Below, one piece after another: positions 1 to 5,160 of a DNA stretch of 5,842 bases. Below the pieces are notes generated by a model that was not told the origin of the DNA, ran no database searches, and saw only the letters and a list, made by a program, of their open reading frames with translations. The DNA comes from Clostridiales bacterium (GTDB taxonomy: Bacteria; Bacillota; Clostridia; Christensenellales; Christensenellaceae). Position numbers and translations under genes: made by a program. The stretch is from positions 1-5,842 of the forward strand of contig DOMW01000216.1 of assembly GCA_003510345.1 (NCBI GenBank). Reading direction: 5' to 3'. Each line of letters begins with the position of its first letter. Positions within the stretch are counted from its first letter, which is position 1.

Positions 1-177
1 GTTTTTAGAACCGTAGGTTCTGAGCCGCCGGAGGTATATAATGCGCCGCAGGCTCCTTGGCCAAAAAGGAATACCCAAAAGCAAACACAAGATATTTGCA
101 CAAAGAATACGGGTTCGTATTTGAACGGGCATGCCTAAGATGCAGAGAATACAAACCCTCTTGAAACCATCGGTTAC
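1..177. other. Non-coding DNA downstream of the aldehyde dehydrogenase gene, rich in short palindromes
   Basis: I see no credible gene here. Visible structure: a perfect inverted repeat AGAACC-GTA-GGTTCT at 7-21; the palindrome TTGGCCAA at 57-64 inside TCCTT/AAGGA arms (54-58 and 66-70); a hairpin AATACG-GGTT-CGTATT at 106-121; and a longer pairing of 111-121 with 148-158 (11 positions, one of them G:U in minus-strand RNA). In the minus-strand direction these hairpins could mark the 3' end of the dehydrogenase transcript, but none is followed by a proper U-tract, so I do not call an intrinsic terminator. The GC-rich palindromic stretch at 1-65 could be the edge of a dispersed repeat cut by the window; that is a guess. 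Confidence 0.5.
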
Positions 178-1644
178 TCAGAGCAACTGTGTCTCCGACG
201 TATTGATCACAATGCTTTTCTTTTGGGTGTAATGCGCCATCGTGCATTTGTGCAGTTCGCGGCCCATGCCCGATTGCTTCCACCCGCCGAACGGGTAACC
301 GGGCGAAAACTGGCTGTAGGTGTTTACCCACATGCTGCCCGTGTCTACGCCACGCGCCACGCGCAGCGCACGGTTGAGGTCGCGCGTGAAGACGCCGCCC
401 GCAAGGCCGTAGACGTTGTCGTTGGCAATGGCGATAGCCTCTTCCTCGTCTTTGAATTTGATGAACACAGAGACCGGCCCGAATATTTCTTCGCGCGCCA
501 CGCGCATGGAATTGTCTCCTTCCAGTATGGTGGGGGCCATAAAACAGCCCTTTGCCAAATCGCCCTCCGTAAGCCGGTAGCCGCCGCACGCCACGCGCGC
601 GCCCTCTTTTTTGCCGATCTCGATATAATCGAGCACGCTTTTCAAATGACTTTCGTAAATGAGAGAGCCCATTTGCGCGCCTTCCACCCAGCCGGGGCCG
701 ACACGCGTGTCCGCAAGCATTTTGATTGCCATAGAGAGAAATTGGTCGTAGATCCCTTCCTGCACGAGCACGCGCGAACCGGAGCTGCACACCTCGCCCG
801 CGTTCGTGTATGCGCCGACGAAAAAGCCCTGCATGGCAAGCGGGAGGTTGCAGTCGTCAAAAAATATGTTTGCAGATTTGCCGCCCAGTTCCAATGTGGC
901 GGGAATCAGCTTCCGGGCGGCGGATTCCGCCACCGATACGCCCACTTCAGTTGAGCCGGTGAAGGAGATCTTGCGGATATCCGGGTGGTCGAGTATAGCC
1001 TGCCCGCAGGTGCCGGAAGCGCCTGTCACCACATTCAGAACGCCGGGCGGCAGTATATCCGCGGCGAGGCGCGCCAGCGCCAGCGTACCGAGCGGCGTGT
1101 GGCTGGAAGGCCGGTATACGATGCAGTTGCCGGCGGCGAGTGCCGGGGCGATTTTCATACACGCCATCAAAAGCGGCCCATTCCACGCGGAGATCTGGCC
1201 GACAACGCCGTAAGGTTCATCGAATATCATACTGACGCGATGGTTGACAAGCGTGTTGGCGGCACCTTCGTCCACACAGCACGCACCCGCGTAATAGTGG
1301 AAGATATCGCCTGAGAAAGGCCGGGGCAGGCCGCCCACCTCAAGCATATTCGTATAGCTCAGCATCTCGGCGTGCTCATCAACCAAGCGGCCGATTTTGC
1401 CGAGCATCTTAGACCGTTCCATGCGGCTGAGCGCTTTCCATACGGGGAAGGCTTTCCACGCGGCGGAAACGGCGCGGTCCACATCCTGCTCGTCACCGCT
1501 TGCGCAAACGGCAAGCTTCTCGCCATTCGCGGGGCAGGTGACGTCGAACGTTTTGCCCGACAGGGCGTCCACCCACTCGCCGCCTATGAACATTTTGTTT
1601 TCCGGGTCGATCCATTGATTTTTCAGTTCCTCAAATGCAGACAT
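178..1644 (-). CDS. NAD(P)-dependent aldehyde dehydrogenase (non-acylating ALDH superfamily)
   Basis: 488 residues, the usual family length, and all core elements are present. It should oxidise an aldehyde to its carboxylate in the cytoplasm with NAD(P)+; the substrate cannot be read from sequence. Seen directly: the oxyanion-hole Asn155 in SAWNGP, the Rossmann motif FTGSTEVG (228-235), the general base Glu252 in LELGGK, the catalytic Cys286 in GEVCSSGSR, Glu386 in EEIFGP and the C-terminal FGGWKQSGMGRE (452-463). With both Glu252 and Cys286 it is a hydrolytic rather than a CoA-acylating enzyme. Odd point: the cofactor segment usually written KPxE reads R178-P-S-S181, so the lysine is arginine and the glutamate that favours NAD+ in many members is serine, as in some NADP+-using relatives. 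The ATG start is fixed by an AGGAGGA site 6 bases upstream. It is probably the last gene of the minus-strand set led by the CoA-transferase, but a 365-base gap precedes it. Confidence 0.95.
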   Translation of the reverse strand: MSAFEELKNQWIDPENKMFIGGEWVDALSGKTFDVTCPANGEKLAVCASGDEQDVDRAVSAAWKAFPVWKALSRMERSKMLGKIGRLVDEHAEMLSYTNMLEVGGLPRPFSGDIFHYYAGACCVDEGAANTLVNHRVSMIFDEPYGVVGQISAWNGPLLMACMKIAPALAAGNCIVYRPSSHTPLGTLALARLAADILPPGVLNVVTGASGTCGQAILDHPDIRKISFTGSTEVGVSVAESAARKLIPATLELGGKSANIFFDDCNLPLAMQGFFVGAYTNAGEVCSSGSRVLVQEGIYDQFLSMAIKMLADTRVGPGWVEGAQMGSLIYESHLKSVLDYIEIGKKEGARVACGGYRLTEGDLAKGCFMAPTILEGDNSMRVAREEIFGPVSVFIKFKDEEEAIAIANDNVYGLAGGVFTRDLNRALRVARGVDTGSMWVNTYSQFSPGYPFGGWKQSGMGRELHKCTMAHYTQKKSIVINTSETQLL

Positions 1645-1650
1645 TTTTTC

Positions 1651-1672
1651 TCCTCCTGAAATCTCCTGAAAT
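1651..1672 (-). promoter_or_regulatory. Ribosome binding site of the aldehyde dehydrogenase, within a tandem 10-base duplication
   Basis: Read on the minus strand, AGGAGGA (1651-1657) lies 6 bases before the ATG at 1642-1644, which settles the start. The 10-base unit ATTTCAGGAG is present twice head to tail (1663-1672 and 1653-1662), giving a second AGGAG 10 bases further upstream. The distal copy is too far for efficient initiation, so the proximal one is probably used. Confidence 0.85.
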
Positions 1673-1677
1673 TGCGG

Positions 1678-1970
1678 TAACCGCTGATCAATTCAAGTCG
1701 CGCGTCTTTCCGGCTCTTTCCGCCCGTGGCAGCGCCGCCAGAACCCGCTCTTAGCGCTGCTAGGAACGGAACCTGTCGACACTGCCACGAACGAAAATTG
1801 CTCGGAAATCCACGGACCTGCTTTAATCAGCGCTTACCTAGTACACGAAATAACGAACGCATACCGTTCCGAGCCTTTGGTTTTTTCTTCTCTTACATAG
1901 CACTTTGTTTGTTGGTAGTGTGATCTATATAATCGCTGACTAAATCTAATCGCGATTTAATTAGCGGTTA
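1678..1970. repeat. Four copies of a 16-base motif in alternating orientation
   Basis: A motif close to TAACCGCTGATTAAAT occurs at 1678-1693 (plus), 1821-1836 (minus), 1930-1945 (plus) and 1955-1970 (minus). The copies match this consensus at about 13-15 of 16 positions. The two minus-oriented copies share further flanking sequence: 1823-1842 and 1957-1976 agree at 17 of 20 bases, ending in CTAGT. Orientation is +,-,+,-, so the copies form two inverted pairs. One encloses about 127 bases (1678-1836). The other has a 9-base loop and is a hairpin (1934-1945 with 1955-1966, 10 of 12 paired). This resembles the ends of small non-autonomous mobile elements, or paired protein-binding sites. No transposase is nearby. 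The repeats fill most of the 365-base space between the CxxC gene and the dehydrogenase, in which I see no gene. Confidence 0.6.
1725..1789 (-). other. Two overlapping, mutually exclusive inverted repeats in the leader of the dehydrogenase gene
   Basis: CGTGGCAG (1725-1732) is the exact complement of CTGCCACG (1782-1789). GCAGCGC (1729-1735) is the exact complement of GCGCTGC (1754-1760). Both pairings need bases 1729-1732, so only one can form at a time in the minus-strand transcript. Further out, GGAACGG (1763-1769) can pair with CCGTTCC (1864-1870), and CTCGGAA (1801-1807) with TTCCGAG (1867-1873); these also compete. This could be a structured leader RNA, or the palindromic interior of a mobile repeat. 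I recognise no known riboswitch or tRNA here. Confidence 0.4.
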
Positions 1971-2009
1971 TCTAGTGAGGAATTAATTAATATTGTTGTA
2001 GCCCTTCCC

Positions 2010-2273
2010 TTATTCCGCGCAGTCCGGTTCCATCAGTTTTTCCGCGATTTTTTCCAGGTCTTCCGCCGAGTCCGCAATGATCGCTTCACTGGCTGGGTTC
2101 CACCCTTTTACGGCGCAGTGTACGCCGCAACCGCAAATGAACAACAACGCGCCTTCACCGGTTTCTTCGTAAACAAATTCCACAGTGGGGCACATCTCTT
2201 TCAGTTGCCCCAAAAACGCGGCGCGGTCGTAAGCCGACTGGCAGCCGCCGCAATATTTTACAGTACAGCGCAA
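2010..2273 (-). CDS. Small cysteine-rich CxxC protein of unknown function
   Basis: 87 residues with no signal peptide or membrane segment, so probably cytoplasmic. Eight cysteines stand out: C3, the pair C8-G-G-C11 in KYCGGCQ followed by AYDR, C28, a second cluster C47-G-C49-x3-C53, and C85. The beta-strand-then-CxxC start resembles small thioredoxin-like folds. From memory, short proteins with YCGGC near the N-terminus followed by YDR occur beside CoA-transferase genes in Clostridia; this could not be checked. The two clusters could bind a metal or Fe-S centre, or undergo thiol redox chemistry; the role is unknown. It lies between the CoA-transferase and the aldehyde dehydrogenase on the same strand, which suggests an accessory role in that pathway. 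The start is TTG: AAGGAG lies 7 bases upstream and no in-frame ATG occurs before codon 27. Confidence 0.85.
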   Translation of the reverse strand: MRCTVKYCGGCQSAYDRAAFLGQLKEMCPTVEFVYEETGEGALLFICGCGVHCAVKGWNPASEAIIADSAEDLEKIAEKLMEPDCAE

Positions 2274-2286
2274 AAGTATACTCCTT
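2271..2286 (-). promoter_or_regulatory. Ribosome binding site and TTG start of the CxxC protein gene
   Basis: On the minus strand AAGGAG (2281-2286) is followed by 7 bases and then TTG (2271-2273). The strong site and good spacing make TTG the only convincing start, because the conserved-looking YCGGC motif begins at codon 7. The site lies 9 bases from the end of the large palindromic element at 2296-2419, so folding of that element could affect access to it. Confidence 0.8.
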
Positions 2287-2295
2287 ATACTATCA

Positions 2296-2419
2296 GGCTA
2301 TCAATAAAGGCACGACATCTGCGGCGTCATCGCATAACCACGCGACCTCGGCGAATTGGCTATTCTGCCTCGCCCGCGTGGTTATGCGATTCCTTGCACC
2401 TGGGCCTTTCTTGACAGCC
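2296..2419. repeat. Nested palindromic element, MITE-like or structured RNA
   Basis: The outer ends GGCTATCAATAAAGGC (2296-2311) and GCCTTTCTTGACAGCC (2404-2419) are inverted repeats with 14 of 16 matches. Inside, ATCGCATAACCACGCG (2329-2344) and CGCGTGGTTATGCGAT (2375-2390) are perfect inverted repeats of 16 bases. Inside those, GGCGA (2350-2354) pairs with TCGCC (2370-2374). The 124 bases could fold into one long interrupted hairpin in either strand. There is no T-run after it, so it is not a normal terminator. The form suits a miniature inverted-repeat element or a dispersed palindromic repeat. It lies between the CoA-transferase and the CxxC gene, just ahead of the latter's ribosome binding site. 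No clear target-site duplication is visible. Confidence 0.65.
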
Positions 2420-2422
2420 AGC

Positions 2423-2468
2423 TCAGAGTATCAAAATTCCACTGCATTTTAGGTTTTTGATACTCTGA
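2423..2468. repeat. Perfect 14-base inverted repeat (hairpin) downstream of the CoA-transferase gene
   Basis: TCAGAGTATCAAAA (2423-2436) and TTTTGATACTCTGA (2455-2468) are perfect complements with an 18-base loop. The hairpin starts 24 bases after the CoA-transferase stop codon (minus-strand direction), where a terminator or processing signal would be expected. The stem is AT-rich and no U-tract follows on either strand, so a classic intrinsic terminator is unlikely. Only 3 bases separate it from the palindromic element at 2296-2419, so the two may be one composite repeat. An mRNA 3'-stabilising or processing role is the main alternative. Confidence 0.6.
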
Positions 2469-2492
2469 CAATGCTATCTTTTGGGCGGGCCT

Positions 2493-3818
2493 TCATTCCG
2501 GCAGGGAGAGGTTTACGGTCATTTTTCGCTTGTAGCGTTTTTCCGCCGCTTCCAAAAGCCCGTCCCGAAATTTTGGGTGCGCGATACGAATGAGCTGTGC
2601 CGCGCGGTCAAAGAGCGTCCGCCCCTTGAGCTGGGCGACGCCGTATTCTGTCACCACATAATCCACGTCCGCGCGCAGCGTCGCGACGGCCGCGCCTTCC
2701 GCCAGTACGGGCACGATTTTTGAGATCGTATCGTTTTTGGCGGAAGAGTAGCAGGTGATGATCGACTTGCCGCCCGCCGAAAGGTTCGCGCCGCGCACAA
2801 AGTCCGCCTGCCCGCCAATGCCACTGAATTGCCGCGTTCCAATCGTATCTGAACAGACCTGCCCCGCCAAATCTATCTGGAGGCAGGAATTGATGGCGAT
2901 CATGTTATCGTGGGCCGAGATTACGCGCACATCGTTTGTGTAATTTGCGGGGTACAGCTCAAACATGGGATGGTTATCGACATAACGGTGAAATTTTGCC
3001 GTGCCGAAAATGCTGGTGGCGACCACCTTGTGCGGGTGCCGCGTTTTCTTGCTGCCGTTAATAATGCCCTGCTCCACAAGGTATTGCACGCCATCTGCGA
3101 CAATTTCCGAATGGACGCCCAAATCTTTTTTGTCCTTCAGAAAAAACAGTACGGAATCGGGGATCGCACCTATCCCAAGCTGCAATGTGTCGCCGTCTGA
3201 GATCAGCTCGGCGCAATGCCTGCCGATCGCTTTTTCCACATCCGTCAGTTCTGTTTGCGGCAAATGTACGATATCCCTGTCCGTCTCCACAAAACACTCT
3301 ATTTCTGATACGTGCAAAAAGGTATCGCCGAATACGCGCGGGCATTTAGGGTTGACCTCCGCGATGACCGTGCGCGCCACTTTGGCGGCGGGCATGGTAT
3401 AGTCGCTGTTTAAGCCCAGGCTCACATAGCCGTTTTGATCGGGCGGCGAAACCTGGCACAAAACCACCTGCGGTTTTATGTGGTTGCAAATGATGCCCGG
3501 TATTTCCGAAAAATGCGCCGGGGTGAAATCCGCCAGCCCTTGTTCGATCGCGTTTCTGTTTGTGGGCCCCGCAAAAAGGGAATTGTGCAAAAAATGCGGC
3601 GGCATACCCTCGCCCACATAGGGAGTGCCGCCAAATGTGAGCATGTGGTGGAACGTCACGTCCCGATAATTTGTTTTATTCTTGACAAGCGCGTCTATCA
3701 CCAGCGCCGGCGCGCCCAGCGCGTGCGCCACCACGACCTGGTCGCCCGATTTTATGTGCGTCGTGGCTTCACTTGCGCTCATTACTCTCGATTGATAGAT
3801 TGTTTCCCAGTTTGCCAT
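2493..3818 (-). CDS. CoA-transferase, 4-hydroxybutyrate/butyrate-acetyl-CoA type
   Basis: 441 residues, close to the clostridial 4-hydroxybutyrate CoA-transferases (about 440). It should move CoA between acetyl-CoA (or another acyl-CoA) and a short-chain carboxylate through a glutamyl-CoA thioester, in the cytoplasm. Seen directly: the glycine-rich GIGAIPD (215-221); VHSEIVADG with the predicted catalytic Glu238, which has the same number as the established Glu238 of the Clostridium aminobutyricum enzyme; QFSGIGGQADF (330-340); and TEYGVAQLKGR (390-400). The acid substrate (4-hydroxybutyrate, butyrate or another acid) is not fixed by sequence. The ATG start is supported by GAAAGGG about 8 bases upstream. 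It is the first gene of the minus-strand set and is divergent from the lysR gene 281 bases away, a usual arrangement for a LysR target. The acid made by the downstream aldehyde dehydrogenase could be its substrate, but that is inference. Confidence 0.93.
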   Translation of the reverse strand: MANWETIYQSRVMSASEATTHIKSGDQVVVAHALGAPALVIDALVKNKTNYRDVTFHHMLTFGGTPYVGEGMPPHFLHNSLFAGPTNRNAIEQGLADFTPAHFSEIPGIICNHIKPQVVLCQVSPPDQNGYVSLGLNSDYTMPAAKVARTVIAEVNPKCPRVFGDTFLHVSEIECFVETDRDIVHLPQTELTDVEKAIGRHCAELISDGDTLQLGIGAIPDSVLFFLKDKKDLGVHSEIVADGVQYLVEQGIINGSKKTRHPHKVVATSIFGTAKFHRYVDNHPMFELYPANYTNDVRVISAHDNMIAINSCLQIDLAGQVCSDTIGTRQFSGIGGQADFVRGANLSAGGKSIITCYSSAKNDTISKIVPVLAEGAAVATLRADVDYVVTEYGVAQLKGRTLFDRAAQLIRIAHPKFRDGLLEAAEKRYKRKMTVNLSLPE

Positions 3819-3877
3819 ATTGAATGCCCTTTCTGAAACATATCTTATATATTTTTATATTTTTTAATACTAATATA

Positions 3878-3905
3878 ACGCATGACTAATGCATGATACG
3901 GGCCA
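3878..3905 (-). promoter_or_regulatory. Candidate sigma-54-like -24/-12 element overlapping a helically phased direct repeat
   Basis: On the minus strand TGGCCC-GTATC-ATGCA (3905 to 3890) matches the sigma-54 pattern TGGCAC-N5-TTGCA with exact spacing; the GG and GC cores are intact and two other positions differ. Transcription would begin near 3879, about 60 bases before the CoA-transferase ATG. Overlapping it, TCATGCAT (3889-3896) and TCATGCGT (3878-3885) form a direct repeat with an 11-base period. No sigma-54 activator gene is in the window, and LysR proteins normally work with sigma-70. The alternative is a weak sigma-70 promoter with -10 TATATT (3872-3877) and no recognisable -35, which would suit LysR activation. 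Confidence 0.3.
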
Positions 3906-3924
3906 ATGTACACAAAACACATTG
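3904..3924. promoter_or_regulatory. Interrupted dyad, candidate LysR-type regulator binding site
   Basis: CAATGT (3904-3909) and ACATTG (3919-3924) are perfect inverted repeats with a 9-base spacer, placed between the divergent CoA-transferase and lysR genes and just upstream of the lysR -35. Position and form fit the recognition site of the LysR protein encoded alongside. The symmetric spacing is not the textbook T-N11-A, although T3907 and A3919 satisfy that pattern out of register. The right arm with its A-tract (3915-3929) recurs at 5011-5025. Confidence 0.5.
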
Positions 3925-3931
3925 AAAAAAC

Positions 3932-3960
3932 TTGAATATAACCTGTGCGTTTGATATAAT
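3932..3960 (+). promoter_or_regulatory. Sigma-70/sigma-A promoter of the lysR gene
   Basis: TTGAAT (3932-3937), a 17-base spacer and a consensus TATAAT (3955-3960), with TG one base before the -10 (an extended -10). Transcription should start near 3967, giving a leader of about 133 bases before the lysR ATG. The dyad at 3904-3924 lies just upstream of the -35, which suits autoregulation. No stable hairpin stands out in the leader. Confidence 0.7.
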
Positions 3961-4099
3961 GATAATCCATTCAGCCGGGTACGTCTAATGGCGAATATTC
4001 ATTGGTTTGTACGCTCATTTCATCAATAGAAAAAATATGCAAGTATAAAATGGTAAAGCATACGAAAGTAAAAACGGGAAGCGGGAGGGCAGTGTCTGA

Positions 4100-4999
4100 A
4101 TGAATTGGCAGCATTTAAAATACTTCGCCGCGGTAGCGCAGGAAGAACATTTTACAAGGGCGGCTACCAAGCTTTTTATTACGCAATCGACGCTTAGCAA
4201 AGCGATGGATAACCTGGAAAAGGAAGTGGGTGTCCCGCTGTTTGAAAAGCAGGGGCGCAATGTAAAGCTGACTTCTTTTGGCAAGGTTTTAAAAGAAAAC
4301 GTGCTTGTCGCCACAAAATTAATAGACGACGCCGTCACGCAAATAAACGACATGGCAAACAGCAGCAAGGGCGTGATCCGCGTTTCCTCCATTTTCACGA
4401 TGGGTTCCAACTTTATGCCCGAAGTACTGCACGAGTATCTGAAAAAATATAACAAGGTGCAGCTTGATTACGCGCAAAACGCGACGAGCGATATAATCGG
4501 GGCTGTGCTGAACGAAGAGATCGACGTAGGGTTTTGCGGCGATTTTCTTTATACGGAGCAATTGATCAGCATTGAACGCCAGTTGGTGCAGACGGAAGAG
4601 CTTGTTTTGATTGTGCCCGCGGCCCATCCGCTTTCCGGCAGTTCCACCGTGCGCATGGCGGATGTGCTGGAGGAAACGTTCATCGGCTGGAACGCTTCCA
4701 CGGGGATCGTTTTATCCATCGAAAACGCGCTGAAAGAGGCGGGACTGCCCACAAAACTCCACCATAGTTTTTCCGCTACGGAAGACAACACGGTGGTGGG
4801 GCTGGTGCGCGCGGAACTGGGGATCGCGCTGGTGGCGAATGTGCCCAGCGTGAATATGGACGGTGTGAGAAAACTGAAAGTAACGGACGCCGCTATGCAG
4901 CGCAGCCTCTTTATGATATGGAAGAAGAACCGCAGCCTTTCCACATCCATCCGTTCCTTTATCCGCTTTGTATCTGAACGCGGCTGCCAAAATTATTGA
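4100..4999 (+). CDS. LysR-type transcriptional regulator
   Basis: 299 residues, standard for the family. The N-terminal winged helix-turn-helix (about 1-60) is clear: HLKYFAAVAQEEHFTRAATKL, then ITQSTLSKAMDNLEKEVGVPLFE and LTSFGK. A linker helix (about 62-88) and a periplasmic-binding-protein-like effector domain (about 91-295) follow, beginning GVIRVSS and containing the domain-typical VGFCGDF (143-149) and LVLIVPAAHPL (168-178). It should bind DNA as a tetramer in the cytoplasm and respond to a small molecule, probably an intermediate of the neighbouring pathway; the effector is unknown. It is divergent from the CoA-transferase, the classical place for a LysR regulator. GGAGGG (4084-4089) lies 10 bases before the ATG. 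The gene uses more AT-rich codons at its 5' end than the flanking enzymes. Confidence 0.95.
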   Translation: MNWQHLKYFAAVAQEEHFTRAATKLFITQSTLSKAMDNLEKEVGVPLFEKQGRNVKLTSFGKVLKENVLVATKLIDDAVTQINDMANSSKGVIRVSSIFTMGSNFMPEVLHEYLKKYNKVQLDYAQNATSDIIGAVLNEEIDVGFCGDFLYTEQLISIERQLVQTEELVLIVPAAHPLSGSSTVRMADVLEETFIGWNASTGIVLSIENALKEAGLPTKLHHSFSATEDNTVVGLVRAELGIALVANVPSVNMDGVRKLKVTDAAMQRSLFMIWKKNRSLSTSIRSFIRFVSERGCQNY

Positions 5000-5010
5000 A
5001 TTTTCCGTGC

Positions 5011-5053
5011 AAACATATTGAAAAAGAGCAGAATCAATGAATTTTTCGAATTG
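5011..5053 (+). promoter_or_regulatory. Second candidate LysR site: motif copy plus CAAT-N11-ATTG dyad
   Basis: AAACATATTGAAAAA (5011-5025) matches AAACACATTGAAAAA upstream of lysR (3915-3929) at 14 of 15 bases. Fifteen bases after it ends, CAAT (5035-5038) and ATTG (5050-5053) form a dyad with exactly 11 bases between, the canonical T-N11-A of LysR boxes. The dyad abuts the proposed -35 at 5051-5056, and the motif copy would centre near -68 from a start at about 5087. This is the usual recognition-plus-activation layout. It suggests the same regulator acts on the hydrolase gene. Confidence 0.4.
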
Positions 5054-5080
5054 GATTGTTTGCCGTGCTTCCCGTATACT
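5051..5080 (+). promoter_or_regulatory. Probable promoter of the creatininase-fold hydrolase gene
   Basis: TTGGAT (5051-5056), an 18-base spacer and TATACT (5075-5080). The -10 is good and the -35 is poor, as expected for an activator-dependent promoter. Start near 5087 would give a leader of about 180 bases. Confidence 0.45.
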
Positions 5081-5122
5081 AATAACAGAGACGTTGCATT
5101 TGGCAAAACAGCAAACCCCGGC

Positions 5123-5141
5123 GCGGCGCAGGCCGCCTTTT
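5123..5141 (+). terminator. Weak intrinsic terminator or attenuator-like hairpin
   Basis: GCGGC (5123-5127), loop GCAG and GCCGC (5132-5136) form a short GC-rich stem followed by C and four T (5138-5141). It may end lysR transcription about 125 bases after the stop codon. It also lies inside the leader expected from the promoter at 5051-5080. The 9-base sequence GCGGCGCAG is repeated exactly at 5123-5131 and 5187-5195, so the downstream copy could compete for GCCGC and open the hairpin. The stem is short, so confidence is low. Confidence 0.35.
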
Positions 5142-5160
5142 AAAAATATTTTCGAGTGAC

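Noticed and set aside
41..124. A 27-codon plus-strand reading frame with GGAGG 6 bases before its ATG
   Set aside because: The product is a very basic short peptide with no recognisable motif, it lies in palindromic non-coding DNA opposite the transcription direction, and a single SD-like hexamer is weak support.
5..790. A long minus-strand open frame running from the non-coding end into the dehydrogenase
   Set aside because: It overlaps the well-supported aldehyde dehydrogenase in another frame and is rich in Arg, Gly, Ala and His, as expected from a GC-rich shadow frame.
1790..1850. A tRNA-like T-arm in the minus-strand gap sequence
   Set aside because: No GGTTCGAATCC-like arm, acceptor stem or CCA-compatible end could be assembled.
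1801..1885. CTCGGAA/TTCCGAG inverted repeat followed by a T-rich run, considered as a plus-strand terminator
   Set aside because: The loop is about 59 bases, the T-run is separated from the stem, and no plus-strand gene lies upstream.
1726..1923. A 65-codon plus-strand frame with a hydrophobic C-terminus
   Set aside because: It begins at GTG without a ribosome binding site and lies inside the repeat-rich gap; the hydrophobic end comes from a T-rich run.
2118..2414. A 98-codon plus-strand frame opposite the CxxC gene
   Set aside because: It lacks a ribosome binding site, is antisense to a supported gene and runs through the palindromic element.
4015..4455. A minus-strand frame antisense to the 5' end of lysR
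   Set aside because: It is a mirror frame of the LysR coding sequence with no family motif and no convincing start signal.
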